A stretch of 64,000 nt of DNA from Rhodocollybia butyracea (GCA_015501585.1 JADNRY010000099.1:124001-188000), one strand, 5' to 3'; counted from the stretch's first letter, positions 44,565 through 56,410 are shown. Translations and numbers: made by a program. The notes: a model not told the origin generated them from the sequence alone.

Positions 44565-46790
44565 TTGACCACTAACAGTCGAAACCACAGCTTATTGCAT
44601 ATGTTCAACCCCTTTGCATATGGCCTGCACAGAAAACCGAACACAGGTGAGCTTACAGCTACTAAGTTTTGCCTGATTCCAGCTATTCGATATTCAATAT
44701 TTAAGGTTTCAACAACCAGGCCAGCAACGGAAACTGAACTTTATGCCCTCAGGCAAATTTCTGGATCCTAGGTTTGAGCAGCATGGTTACAAACAAAACC
44801 GGACACGCGTCTTAGACTTGAACCAGTCCCCTGAGTTGTGATGTGAAAATTACACCCTCGAGGACTGGAACTTAATCCGTACTATTTTAGAATTTAGGTC
44901 ACATGCTTCTTTGGACTTAGGAGAAATCCAAAAAATTAAGGTGTCTCGACCATGTATTTAGGACAAATGTAAATAGACAACAAGTTGCGCTTCGAGTCTG
45001 AAATAAATGTCTATTTTACCGAATTTTTATTTGCTAAACCCGTTAATGAGATATCCAATGTTCCTTAAGAGTCGGGCTGAGGCGGAGTGGAAAGAACATA
45101 CTGTGAGGCAGAATTACCATTCATCTTACCAAAACTGCTGTTGAGAAGGCCCTCAAAAATAGGACTTTTTGAGAGCACTGTGTTGAGCTCGTTGTTGATC
45201 AAGCTAACTGTGCTAAACCCGACACGGCTGATCGTTAGGAGTCATCAAAGTGTCAAAAAGAATTTAGAAAACGACTCAACAACTCAACTGGCTCGAGTCT
45301 ACACGCGTCCTGTGACCTGGTGTCCGACATGTCGTGGATTCTTCATGTACAACCATCTCCCACCGAATCAACCGAAATACACGGCAAGATAGGCAGGGTC
45401 ACAGAAGCTGCTCGTAAAGCAGAATTCATCTGATTGCTTTCAAAGAAAAACAGAAAAATTCCTCCATTCATGCCAACACACCCGTTCGCCGTTGCATATG
45501 GCTGACGTTGGTTGGGACCCAGAGACCGAGGATAGCGTTGAAGAAGAACGATACAACTGGTGATACCTGCGGCTGAACCAGCGGTTCAAGTCGAAGGACT
45601 CATCTAGTTGAAATAGTCAAGTTTCTTTGAACGAATAACATTCTCCATTGCTGTTGGATCATCCCGACTATCATTTCACGATTCATTCCAGTATTTGGAC
45701 GACGTGATAATTTGCATAGGAATGACGCAGTCCAAGCTACAAAAAACAGTAAGTTTCGAATGTCCTATTGTTCTTTGGTTGATGTTATGTAGTTGTTGCC
45801 CGACCATGGAGTCTGGTTCAAGGGGCACTTTGAGGAGGATCGAGATGACATGGTTCAAGAGCTTCCGGTATATATTCTGAATGGTGTACCCGATTTCGTC
45901 AATTTATTGACTGCGGTAAAAGAGGCTATGTGTGTTCGTTCTCTTGTTCTTGCAAATCCGTAATACTACCTGTTTTACTGACGACGCTCTCACACAGAAC
46001 TTACCCTGACACTCCACCAAACTCTGTCATTCTCAATTCCATCCTCCGGGCTGCTCATAAGCTTCAGTTCACTCGTTTCAAGAACTGGGCGATATGTCTT
46101 CTCGAAAAGACGTGGCCAGCGGAACTAGAACCTTTGTTGCAAAGCCCCTGCACGACGCGTTTGTCCACACGGCTATCTCCCGACGAAGCAACTGCTGTCG
46201 TGTCGGTCGCTCGTGAATGTGGTTTCGGAGATGTTCTGAAGCGAGCGCCGTTTGTACGAACTGATTGTTTCGGACAGAAGAGCACATCGTCGGCATCTGC
46301 AAGTACTAGTTCCGGTATTTCGAACGCCACGCTCTCACCTAGCGATTACCATCTTCTACAAGCCCGCGAAAGACTTGTCTCGTTGTGGATCTAGTTGCCG
46401 CCGCCTCTATTCTTCCTTGTTCGGATGCCGCGAGTGGACCTTGCGTGGCGCGTGGTTCGGTCCCAGATACAACTGGCATCTTTAGACTACTGCATGGAAA
46501 TCCTTCTTCCTGTGCGGCCGTTTATTGCAAGGCTTCAATATCAATGACAACGACACCAAGACGGATATGGAGGCCTCTAGATCCTTGTTCGAAATGAATG
46601 ATCCACTTGGTGGTGGGCGGAGGAAATTGCGCTGCTGTGTTGGGAAGGTGACCCAGAGGAGACTGGGCTAGGTTACTGTGCTTTGTGTGCTCACGCTCAG
46701 AAGGAATTTTGGATGAGAGTGGTGGGAGATTTTTGGATGCTGAAATGTTTTGACCGAGATCCTTGTTACTTGGTGCTTGCTTGCTTGTAT
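44565..46790 (+). pseudogene. BTB protein pseudogene (D4) carrying a MITE
   Basis: D1-type head at 44600-44760 (GTTCAACCCCTTTGCATATG). A 490-bp element splits the first large exon (44811-45300). The BTB domain is recognisable at 45690-45760 (DDVIICIGMTQSKLQKT) and 45790-45925. The C-terminal exon lies at about 45995-46760 (LSPDEATAVVSVARECGFG, RTDCFGQKSTS, LSPSDYHLLQARERLVSLWI), interrupted by a stop directly after LVSLWI (46392-46394) and later frameshifts. The last codons near 46700-46745 are truncated. Confidence 0.7.
44811..45300. mobile_element. TIR element (hAT-like MITE) in D4
   Basis: The 490-bp insertion is flanked by ACACGCGT on both sides (44803-44810, 45301-45308), an 8-bp target duplication. 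Its ends are inverted: AGACTTGAACCAGT near the left and, reverse-complemented, AGACTCGAGCCAGT at the right. TGAGTTGT follows on both ends. The interior lacks a transposase frame. A small relative lies at 53952-54053. Confidence 0.62.
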
Positions 46791-47929
46791 TGCCGCCTCT
46801 ATACATGTACTTCTCCTTTTCATTCGTTGAAACTTGAATGTACGATACAACTCTGTAATGCAATCACGTTGTGCTGAAAAACATTTCCTTTTCGGGCCGC
46901 TACCAACTTGACCTGTTACTTTGACCATGGATTCCGTTCTAACACCGCAGTACTTGGCAATCTTAAACGTTGGAAATCCAGCCAATTCTTGAACGCGAAA
47001 TGTGACGCAAAAGCAACGTAAAAGCTGAATGTATCGGCAAGTCAAGACCGAGGTAGACCCTATTCCATTCCTTGTGCCGCTTAACAATGTCTTTCTATTC
47101 TTTGTGCTCACTGTCTTTCAGGACACATCCTATTTTCTCCGAAACTCCAATTTCTTCAAGGCTCTCGCGCGCTCTCGGCTGAAGCCCCGACCAGTGCAAT
47201 CACTAGTCAATATTCAATACCGAAATGATAATTTAAAAACACACCTTGCCCGTAATTTCTCAGAGGCTCGCGCTGTCCGTATCCAGACATCTCGCTCACC
47301 TCTGAAGCCCAGCCATCTCCAAAGCTCGACCATCTCCTGACACCATTTGTCAAGTTCAGTTAAGAACGCGCCTTATACGAAGCCTCCAAGAAAGAAAAGA
47401 GTATTCAAGATGACGAACCGTACTAGACGTCATTGTCCTCACTCGCCTCCATTTACCAAAAAACCATGATGTCGAAGCCAAAGTCACCAATTCAGGACAA
47501 TGCGCATATCGGATTATGCTTACCCGGAGGCAAATGGCGTCCGCGACCCACTGTCACATCGATGCACTGTCGCGTATCCTATCAGCATTAAAACATCATA
47601 TCTACCACCCAGTCTGATATCCACTTTACCGATGCACCTTCCGTGACATACACCACCTGCAAGCTGACACGCATAATTATCAAGCCTCTTTATTCAGCCC
47701 ATGTCGCATCTAGTACTGGATGGAGAAGTAAACTACGCATGCAGTAGTCCGCTTCTGACGCGGGCATATAGCCATGTTACGGTAGGGAGGAGAGCGATAA
47801 ACGGTTTTCGGCGTTATAGATAAATGAGGGCCGTTCAAAAGGAAGGAGTTCGAGTGGCTTCACTATAATCAGTGATCACAGTACTAGATACGCTCCTATG
47901 GACAATATCACACTACCCATCTCGAACAA
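46791..47929. other. UPF1: D-to-B spacer, with recurring unassigned stretch
   Basis: 46925-46960 holds a UPF1-start relic (CATGGATTCCGTT). 47100-47400 repeats the B-upstream spacer. 47400-47800 shares a diverged block with 52230-52690 (GATGCACCTTCCGTGACATACACCACC in both). No frame survives in either copy. Confidence 0.42.
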
Positions 47930-48115
47930 GAACGGATCCTCTTTCGCTCTGGTGCACTTTCTCAAAATAGGCAAAGTAACCCAGAACCCAACGTCGAAAA
48001 ATCGTCACAAAATTCTTCAAATCTGGCGTCTTCCCTTCTCAGATCGGTGTGGTCACCCCCTGCAAAGGCCAATGGTCACGGTCCTGCATAGTCAACTACA
48101 TGGGGCACCGAACTT
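47930..48115 (+). pseudogene. UPF1: UPF1 helicase C-terminal fragment
   Basis: In one frame about 47985-48060 reads KIVTKFFKSGVFPSQIGVV then TPCKGQ, followed near 48090-48110 by IVNYM. This is the UPF1 segment leading into helicase motif V (QIGVVTPYEGQR..IVNYM). No preceding or following UPF1 sequence is present. Confidence 0.65.
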
Positions 48116-48124
48116 TCGACCTAA

Positions 48125-48202
48125 CCCTGTGATGGGACCGTCCCGTAAGGTCCCATGCCGTCCCATAAGGGTCCCATGCCGTCCCATAAGTGTCCCATGT
48201 CG
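48125..48202. repeat. Short minisatellite, GTCCCAT-rich
   Basis: About three 21-23-bp units containing GTCCCATGCCGTCCCATAAG, directly after the UPF1 fragment. Confidence 0.6.
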
Positions 48203-48564
48203 AGCTTCATACTTACGAATCTATGAACCTCGTCATATTACTTAACTATTTTACAGTATATTAACTCCATACTTGTTCTGAGACAAAGAGAGTCCTTTCT
48301 TTCCGACCATCACAGCGCCTCGGAAATCCCTGAGACGCATAGGGACTGGCTAAATCTCGAGCAGGTCCCCCACTGAACTCGATTCTTCAATACGAGTCCA
48401 AACTCAATTGAAGTTTCACAATAGGCAGGCTGCAGAAGAAATGGCTGCATCTCAAGCATTGAGAGCGATCGGTTATGAATATTAATACTGCGCACTTCAC
48501 TTTCCAGAATGGGCAAAAAAAAGTTTAGCTTTGGCTGAGAATATTGACATCAAAATACTGGCGT
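48203..48564. other. Unassigned interval
   Basis: No coding pattern or repeat recognised between the minisatellite and the next D relic. Confidence 0.35.
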
Positions 48565-49000
48565 TTCCAAGCCACCGCATTACACCTGAATAACTTTAAG
48601 GACGCAGTTGCGTTTGTGAGGGCATATACTGACTTAACAAGTACTAGTAAGCACCTGAATTGTCATTTGAGGAAATCAGACACTTAGACGTACAAAGTCT
48701 AATATGATCCATCAATTTTCTTGACCCGTCATGTGTCCCTTATATATAACCATCTCCTACCACCACATCAAGAAATACACAGCAAGGTAGAAGTTCATAA
48801 AGCAGAATTTGAAGGTGCTGCTCTCAAAGAAAAACAGAAAAATTCCTGCATTCCTCTCAACGCACTCAGTGCTCGCCGTAAACAAAACAAGAACATGGTC
48901 GTTGACCGTGAGTTCAGACCCAGGGACCGTGGATAGCGAAGAAGAACGAGCGAAGAAGAACGAGCACATAAACGAAGGCTTGCTCACCGTTACAAGGCAA
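48565..49000 (+). pseudogene. Family D relic (D5), first-exon part only
   Basis: It starts with the D2-type upstream block (AAGGACGCAGTTGCGTTTGT) and has the first-exon pieces AAAGAAAAACAGAAAAATTC, CAAAACAAGAACATGGTCGT and GAACGAGCACATAAACGA. GCGAAGAAGAACGA is doubled (48938-48962). It breaks off before the BTB domain. Confidence 0.55.
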
Positions 49001-50390
49001 CGAAGACATTGAACGGCCCCGACATCGCCTGAAGGCCAATATCCATAATTGAGGCAGGTTTTTGGAAGGAGTTTGAACAAGTCAATGAGTGGAATGGAGG
49101 GGAGGAAGAGTGTTACATTTGTTGATATGTATCTCGTCCGTTCCCAGTTCACACACCACTTTCTGCACTTCCTCGACGAGCCTTGTACCCATCCCATTGC
49201 GTTCACAAATCCATCTATCCCATACACGAGGATATACCCGACTGGGAAAGGGTATGGGGTCGTGAAATCCGACGGTAACACAACCAAAACCGGTGTCAAT
49301 ATAAGCTTTATACCATTTACTGACGGACGTGGTGGAAAGGACGCACAAGAGATAGTAGGGACAATGAGGATGGGGGCATCAAACAGTCGAGTTCCACTCC
49401 CTCTCCATCGCATTGGGATACGACTGTACAGATAGGATGTCGTGAAGGGCTGAAGTCAGCAGTCATCGGCCTCGGGGTTCAATTGATTATGAGTCGCAAG
49501 AACAATGGGACGTCAGCGCGTCAGCAGCACAGAATAGGCTGCTTTGGTAAAGAGGAAGAATTGTATCGATATTGGTGAAGCTACGAAGAGCGAATGTGTG
49601 AAAATGAGAAGGGATAGAACAGGAGATCTAGATAAAAAGGGAAAGAACGGCAGTCAAAGATATCAGGGAGCAAAAGAAGGAACTTGAAGAAAAGCGAACG
49701 AAATGAACAACTGGATGGGCCTCAAACAAAAGGAAATACAGGTAGAGAAGAAATGAGGGGAATAACGACACAGATAGACAGAAACCGACTGATAATCCGA
49801 TAATCATCCTTCTCCTTGGCCCATCCATTCGAGTGGCGCACATCGCACATGCTAAGACTTCCCTCCAGAACAATGCAACTGTAAAGACCAACATATGTGA
49901 CGGAGAAGATGAAAAGTAACAAGGATATAAAGGTCGCGGAGGTGGGATACAAGGATGGGAGACAGAATTTGATTGTGGAATCATAAATTGAATAATAAAT
50001 TAAACTGATACCTCTTCGAATTCTTCCAAATGCTATTCCCAGCATGGAAGTTCATATTCATTCGTCTGTCCATATCCTGTGTTCCGCCTCTAAATCGTTT
50101 GTCCGAGCCATAAATTAGGATCAACCTGGATCGACCGTGTTTGACGTGTAGTTCCTACAAAGGCGGTTGGGATCCATGTAAAAAGTCCTATCACCGTTCA
50201 CGCTGGATAATTTGGTTGTCTTGAAGCTTGAGCGCTTCAAATTTGAGCTTGAGAGATTGGGCGTTAGAATCGCTCTGATTAGCGCTAGCTTAACGTTTAA
50301 AACTTAACGTTTAACGCGCGCCTGTGAGACGAAAGTCTGCTCTTGTATTTACCTCATCTCGAACGCTGGCAGATGTGTCTCCGCTGACAT
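49001..50390. other. Unassigned region
   Basis: A plus ORF at 49049-49435 (128 codons: MEGRKSVTFVDMYLVRSQF) has no domain I recognise; an overlapping minus frame is equally long, so I do not call a gene. 49600-50050 is purine-rich with no conserved frame. 50285-50325 has a doubled TTAACGTTTA motif. Confidence 0.35.
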
Positions 50391-51430
50391 CAGGCCTTTC
50401 GGCTAAATGTAGGAAATTTAACTGGTTCTTGAATGCAAAATGCGAAAGAAAGAAAGTTGTATCAAGACAGAGGTAGGTTCTATTCCATGCCTTGTGCTAC
50501 CGCGGCTGCCTACGTTAACGACGTTCATCTATTCTTTGAACAGTGCCACTCGCCGTCTTTCAAGACACATTGAATTTTCTCTGAAGCTCAATGTTCAAGC
50601 TCTTCGGCCTCGCTGAAGCCCCGACTCATGCAGTCACTAGTCAATATGATAACTCAAAAACACCTTGTCTGTAATTTTTGGACGGCCTCGCCGCTCTCCG
50701 TAACCAGACATCTCGCTCGTCTCCGGGATCCAAAGCCCAACCATCTCCAAAGCTCGACCATCTGCTGATACCATTGCCAAGTTTAGCTCCGAAACACCTT
50801 ACACGAAGCGTCGTCCGCGCACTGTGCATCATTGTGATGATACTCGCGTTTTCGAATAATTGTGGTTACGAATATCCAGGCTGTTCTTTTTACAAGGCGC
50901 ATAACGAGAAGAATGCTACTATAGGTATGGATTATATTCCGTGAGTGTTCAACGAGGTTCTTAACCCGCTAGTACTGACAGACGTCTGCGAAATGTAGGG
51001 GAAGTACTATTCCGAATCAGCCATGTCTGTAGCTGCGAGTTTGTTAATTACTTTCCAGATTGTTATCCTCATTCGTGAGTTATTCGAATTGGAAAGAATT
51101 CAAGGTTATCGGTTTTAAATACCGGTTCGTTTTCCAGTATCCAAACTCTCCTGGTCTCTCCCCTTCTTCGACCACTTTCTCCCTGTCCTCGGATCCGAAT
51201 CCAGTACTGGCGCCCCAGGGATCTTCTGATGCATCGTCGGAGCAAATCCTCTCACCACGTCTATGAATTCACCTTTGTCTCAGCCTTCTTCCTCTTTCCC
51301 TTGGATGTCTGAACATTTTCGTTGGCCACATCTACCGCGAATCCGCAAAGACCAATAGGTCTATTCGTAGTGTGCGGAATCGACAGCCGTACTTCCGCAA
51401 GGTTTACAGGTTCGTTACAGGTGGTTCTTC
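50391..51430 (+). pseudogene. Spacer plus family B pseudogene (B4)
   Basis: 50391-50800 repeats the D-to-B spacer. From 50805 B exon 2 is readable (SVVRALCIIVMILAFSNN) with deletions, exon 3 near 51000 (STIPNQP) lacks the AGIFW part, and exon 4 near 51135-51420 retains PVLGSES and frameshifted pieces of the HHV..F and SLGCL region. It ends within the hydrophilic domain. Not functional. Confidence 0.62.
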
Positions 51431-53059
51431 AGTATTATGGTTTGAGTGGGGCACCGGGATAACCGGAAAGGAATAGAAAGAAATGGAATTTTCGGAACAA
51501 ATACCGCCATGGGGGCCTGCCTGCATTGCTGCGTTTATACAACATAACTTCTCCTCGTAGTCCGTTGAATGGTTCATCATACAATTCTGTAATCACCGTG
51601 CCGAAACAAACATTTCTTTTTGGATGAATTGACGGCTGACTCAATTTCAGTACCAACTTGACTTCTCACGACCATTAAAATTAAGAGGTCGTCGAATAAA
51701 GTTCAACAATACGCAGCTGACATCAATATCTCGCCGGGGATTCGCTCGACAACTTCCAGTACGGCTCGGCAACGAAGGATTAAATGTTGGAAATTTACCC
51801 ACTGACGGAAAAGCCTATAGGCAAGACAAGTAGGTTCTATTCCTTGTGCTTGTATCTGGTCACCGATCACTGCGGCTGCCCAACTTGAACGCCCATCTTT
51901 TAGATATTCTTTGACCAGGACCACTCAAGGCCACTCAGCACCGTCTTCATCCGATTTTTTCCGAAAACTCAGTCTGTTCAATCCTTTCAAGATCCCGCTG
52001 AAGCCCTGACCCATGCAGTCACTGATCAAGCCCAAGATAATACTCAAAAACACCTCGTCTGTAACTATCAGGCAGGCTTCCACTCTCCGCTAGCCAGATA
52101 TCTCGCTCGCCTGTGACAGATCTGAGGCCCATCCATCTCCAAAAGATGACCATTTCCTGACACGGCTGCTAAGTTCAGTTATGAACGGCCATGAACGCAA
52201 TATGAAGCTCGCAGGAATGGAAAGACTATCAAGATTCAAGAAGGCAAACCGTACAGTGTCTCAGTAGACGTTGTCGTCCTCACCCGCCTTCGGATTTCTG
52301 AAAAACCTCGATGTCAAAGCCGATGTCACTAATTCAGGACAATCCCCGTACAGACTATGCCTACCTGGAGGCAAATGCTGGCAAATGACGTCCAACCCAT
52401 CGATAGATCAGCATCACCGCGAATCCTATCATCAATAAATCAATAAAACCATTATCATCAATAAAACCATATACGACATCATATCTACCGCCCAGCCTGA
52501 TATCCGCTTTTCTGATGCACCTTCCGTGACATACACCACCCACAAGTCAACATGCAAGGATCTTTGCCCCTCTATCGAGATCCAGCGCACATTGCATCTA
52601 CCGGATGAAAGTATGCAAGTGGAAACTATGTGTGCATTACTCCGTTTCTGGGTATATGGTAATGTTCCGTTGGGCCATTGAAGTAACCCAGACCTCCACA
52701 TATTTCAGCGTACCAGATGGAGATTGACAACCTCGCAAAGCGATCAAAAAGTCCGAGAATGCAACTCAACGGGTCCTACAAAACAATCTCTATAAAGAAA
52801 CCAAGGTATGTAGGTATTCTGCTTGTATATAGTCACCGCGGCTATCAAGACACATCGTTTTTTTCCGAAAACTCAATCTCTTCTTCACTGGCTCGCTGGT
52901 CTGTGTGGTCAATAATATGTAACTCAAAAGCACCTTATCTGTGATTTTCATTTTCGGACACACTTGTGCTCTTCGTAGCCAAACATCTCGCTCGCTGCTA
53001 AAGCCGAGCCATTTCCAAAACTCGATTATCTGCTGACGCCCATTGCCAAGTTCCTAATC
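51431..53059. other. UPF1: Chain of duplicated spacers
   Basis: Contains a second D-to-B spacer (51500-52220) with a UPF1-start relic at 51735-51780 (CGACAACTTCCAGTACGGCT), then the unassigned EGKPYSVSVDVVVLTRLR stretch (about 52236-52290), a block shared with 47520-47820, and a third partial spacer (52800-53050). A tandem AATAAAACCATTATCATC lies at 52440-52470. No intact gene. Confidence 0.42.
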
Positions 53060-53450
53060 CGCTCGTACTGACAGACGTCTGCGCAGTGGAAATACCGTTC
53101 CGCATCAGCCAGCTGTAGTCCCGAGATTTTTCAGACGTTTATCCTCATCTGTGCGTCTTCGTCTCGTTCCCCTTCTTTATGTCGCTAATATCGCACCCGG
53201 TTTTGTTTTGTTCCATTATCCGAGTGTACCTGGCCTTCTCTCTCACCATGTCGATGAATCCAGGGTATCCAGGGACAGCATGAACTAGAAGCTGAAGCTT
53301 GCTTCGGGATTTGGGCCATTTAGGGATGTGAGGAGCATGGATAAATCGGGATATGGATTTGGGAGACAGGGAGAGAAAGCTGCGGGGCTGGCCTTATCGA
53401 TTATCTATTATCCTTCAGAGGCCGGAGGAGTCGTTTCCTTGGTATGCTAC
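53060..53450 (+). pseudogene. Family B relic (B5)
   Basis: CCGTTCCGCATCAGCCAGCT (exon 3), then TCTCTCACCATGTCGATGAA joined directly to the hydrophilic region (GGATACGG-like GGGATATGGATTTGGG, AGAGGCCGGAGGAGTCG). The membrane helices of exon 4 are deleted. Near 53450 it runs straight into UPF1 sequence. Confidence 0.55.
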
Positions 53451-53454
53451 AGAC

Positions 53455-53925
53455 TGGGTCACTGCGCCCGAAAGGCTGAGGAAGAATATTGGATTTTGCA
53501 TTAGTACCGGACATTCCGATTTTTTCTTAACAGAATTTGGGGCAGGAGGAGATTTGGAGTAGTATAACTTCGTTTTTGAATCTGTGGGTTGGGTTTCCCT
53601 TCGCGAACTAAACAAACTCCTCCCTCCGCCTTTCCTAAAACTGAAGCCTTCAACGTCTTCAAATCCGGCGTCGTCGCCCCTCCACCGTAAAATACATACA
53701 GTTCAATGGATTGCTCAAAAAGGCTTATACAAAGACATCGAAATAGCTAGCGTCTATGTGTTCTGGGGAAGAGACGAGGGTTGTATTATATTGAGCTGCG
53801 CGAGGAGTAATGAGCATCCGGGGATTGGGTTTTTTTGAATGGTCCGAGAAAGCTGAATCTCGTGCTGGTGAGGGCGAAGTAAGGAACAGCGATATTGGGG
53901 AATCCAGAGGTGTTGGGTAAGGTGT
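53455..53925 (+). pseudogene. UPF1: UPF1 helicase C-terminal fragment
   Basis: Readable pieces in order: a degraded stretch equivalent to the PMFFYQN..GQEE region (near 53520-53570), the site of the intron after FLNR (near 53590), then [35 protein letters not shown] (53730-53838) and, after a one-base shift, [15 protein letters not shown] and GTAILGNPEVL (53836-53920). These correspond to motifs V and VI of the UPF1 RecA2 domain. The Arg-rich motif VI reads LVRAK with a stop next to it. Clearly non-functional. Confidence 0.78.
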
Positions 53926-53951
53926 GTTTTGCCGACGTTTGCCAATCCAAT

Positions 53952-54053
53952 AGACTCGAACCAGTCCCTGCTGCCTAGTCGTGAGTTGATATCACTTCGC
54001 TGACATCTTTGATCGAGCTTCATCAAAGAGCAGAAAAGTGCTGGCTCGAGTCT
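53952..54053. mobile_element. Small TIR element
   Basis: The 102-bp segment begins AGACTCGAACCAGTCC and ends with GGCTCGAGTCT, the reverse complement of AGACTCGAGCC. It shares these ends with the larger element in D4 (44811-45300). No clear target duplication. Confidence 0.5.
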
Positions 54054-54058
54054 AACGT

Positions 54059-54593
54059 GTTACCAGGACCCCTGATAATGGGTGAGCATTCCAGATCCAG
54101 ATTCGGGCAATTTTGTTGTCTCCCGTAGGCAGACTCTAAACCTCTTGACACTACGAGTCGAGGTATTGTTAGAGCAATTTTGGGTCAATTTTGGCCCCAT
54201 CCTGGATCCATGTTCGGGCAAAAATAGCCAACCTTGGGGTGGACTCAAAGCCAATTTTCGGGCAAATTTACCTGTTCGGATGGTCAAGAAGTATTGACCA
54301 GGCCCACCGGGGGCGCACTCTACATATGATCCCCCCCAAAACCATACTTGAAATTGGATTTCTTATCATTCTATTTAATGCTAGGACATCCAAAAGCCGA
54401 TTTGTAGTTTATACGGGCAAAAATCAACCCACAGGCGGTTTTTCGGGCAAAAATAGAGACTTTGGCGAACCTAAACTCATTTTTCGGGCAAATTTCAGTT
54501 GTTTTGGGCCAGACCGGTTCGGGCAAAAAATGGCTACGTTGAAGGGGTCAAGGATCCGGGTTCGCCTACCATAATCAGGGGTCATGTTACCTG
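54059..54593. mobile_element. TIR element with repeated TCGGGCAA motifs
   Basis: The 535-bp element is flanked by TAACGT on both sides (54053-54058 and 54594-54599). Its ends are related inverted sequences: ACCAGGACCCCTGATAATGG on the left and, reverse-complemented, AACATGACCCCTGATTATGG on the right. Inside, CGGGCAA occurs seven times in one orientation, usually as TTTTCGGGCAAA. A plus ORF (54191-54574) follows these repeats and is unlikely to be a protein gene. Confidence 0.58.
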
Positions 54594-54671
54594 TAACGTT
54601 CAAGAGCTCAACCCTGGACCAAATTTGAAAATCACTAGTCACATGTGAGATTTACCACTCAACACTCAACT

Positions 54672-55966
54672 ATGGGCATTCTTTGGGGGATTCTTTCACT
54701 GGTCAGATACAGTATATTCCCTCAAAGGGCATACACGCCTATAGAGACCTTTTGTGCGCCAATATGGAAACTTCCAAACGAGCTTATGCTGCTCATCTTC
54801 CGAAAACTCTGTCACGACTCTCTCCTCAGCAAGACAAACCTCGCAATGGGGCAACCAACCCCATTGCCATTGCTCTTGAGCGCGGTTTGCTCCACCTGGC
54901 GCCGCATAATGTTCGACAATCCTACACTGTGGTCCATTATTCACGTCGCATTCACAGAAGCCAGCGGCTCAAAGCCCAATGGTCGTGCTATCCATATCTT
55001 TCTTGAACGATCAAAATCAGCTCCACTGATGATCTTTTTACAACTACAATCCTCATTATCCTCCAAAATGACCATCCAGCATCCAGCCTTTCAGGCTCTC
55101 ATCCATGAAGCCCCCGATGGAGAATGCTTTACCTTATAGGGGATTTTGATATTCTTAGAAATGATCACCCCATACGCATGGTTGAATCGTTACCGGAACT
55201 TAAGGTCCTATCTCTACAAAATCAGGTAGCCCCTGACACACTTTCAAACTTCCAAGTTGTACCAATGCCGAAGCTCTGCTATGCCATCATCGTAACTTCA
55301 CGGTCAGCGATTGATCTTCAATCAAATCTCCCATGGACACAGCTCACCTTGTTGCACCTCCGCGGATGTCACAATGTCCCAGCGGTAGTACAGCTCTGTC
55401 GTAACTTGACACACCTAGAGCTTATCCCGGATTCTGAACTGGGTAAGGCACTTCCCATTCATCCAGCAGTCATCCGACACAACCATTTAAAAGTTCTATC
55501 ATTGTGGTTGGCAAACGATCCTGATATGCCAAAAGCGTTGGAAAAAGTTTTGGATGTGCTTGATTTCCCCTCTTTGGATACTTTGGTCGTCAAGTGTTTA
55601 CAAGGGGTTTCCGTAGGTTGCGGCGCTGCTTTAGAGATTGTGAACAAATTCATTCAACAGTCGTCGTTCACTCTATCGGAATTTGGTATTCACGATTTTT
55701 ACATTTTTCATGACTTCCATAGTCACGTTCTCTTCCTCGCAATCCTTAACCGCAATCCTTCCATTACGCGCCTCACCATATTTGATCCATCGAGAAGCTC
55801 AAAAGCTCAAGACGTTGTTGAACTTTTACGATGCCCGGACCCTGGTACGATGGGCAACCCATTACCCAACCTACAAACAGTAGTTTTCTGGACGTTTAAA
55901 AAAGACTCTAAGGATCTGCAAAGGGAAATAATCACCATTGGTTCTCTTTCACAAGTCTCAAGTTAA
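54672..55966 (+). pseudogene. F-box-like protein, single frameshift
   Basis: Paralogue of the gene at 1909-3273. The first frame (54672-55139) reads MGILWGILS, FCAPIWKLPNELMLLIFRKL, LLLSAVCSTWRRIMFDNPTL and HIFLERSKSAPLM. The second (from about 55115 to 55966) reads GDFDILRNDHPIRMVESLP, LLHLRGCHNVPAVV, SSFTLSEFGIHDFYIFHDF and ITRLTIFDPSRSSKAQDVV. The break lies in a C tract at 55111-55115 where the paralogue has six C, so one base is missing. All else is open, so it is a very recent pseudogene or a sequencing error in a homopolymer. Role as for the other F-box gene: presumed SCF substrate receptor. Confidence 0.72.
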
Positions 55967-56400
55967 TATCATTATGATTATACTTTCATCTATTCTTATC
56001 CGTTCTCATTCGAGCTCAATATATCCTGACTCAAGTTGTATAGCTTAATCTGTTACACATATCCCTTTATTGATTGTCAGTGTTCTGTCCGCTTATGAGA
56101 TCACTTCACCAGCGCAGTTAGTTTAGTCCAGAAGCCATGAGCATCACGGTGGATGTGGGCTTTGGTCCCCAGGCGCGTGATTCTATGATGCCAAATAGCA
56201 AGTTGAAGTTGGAGCTATGATGAAAGGCAAGAGCGGTGGTAGGTGATTAGTATAACACACAGAAGCATGCGCATCTACACCGTCCTTGATTTTCCCTGGA
56301 TGGCTTATCAAATAGTAGCTGTTGATTGCACGTTGCAAGCACGTTGGCTGAACGCCGCCGCTAAACTTGAAATAAAAGGTGATACTTACCACGTGTTGCC
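55967..56400. promoter_or_regulatory. Spacer and A7 upstream region
   Basis: The A promoter block is present at 56311-56350 (AGCTGTTGATTGCACGTTG, AAGCACGTTGGCTGA). It is separated from the A7 start by a 413-bp element. Confidence 0.4.
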
Positions 56401-56410
56401 CTCTGTCCAT

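Noticed and set aside
48757..49413. Minus-strand ORF of 218 codons.
   Set aside because: It overlaps a recognisable D relic on the plus strand and has no domain; probably chance.
49049..49435. Possible small gene of 128 codons on the plus strand.
   Set aside because: No recognised domain, and a longer overlapping minus frame shows that open frames arise easily in this stretch.
52440..52690. Thought of an ER-translocon (Sec63-like) fragment.
   Set aside because: Only a weak remembered similarity; not enough residues to support the name.
54191..54574. Plus ORF of 127 codons.
   Set aside because: It lies entirely inside a TIR element and its sequence follows the TCGGGCAA repeats.
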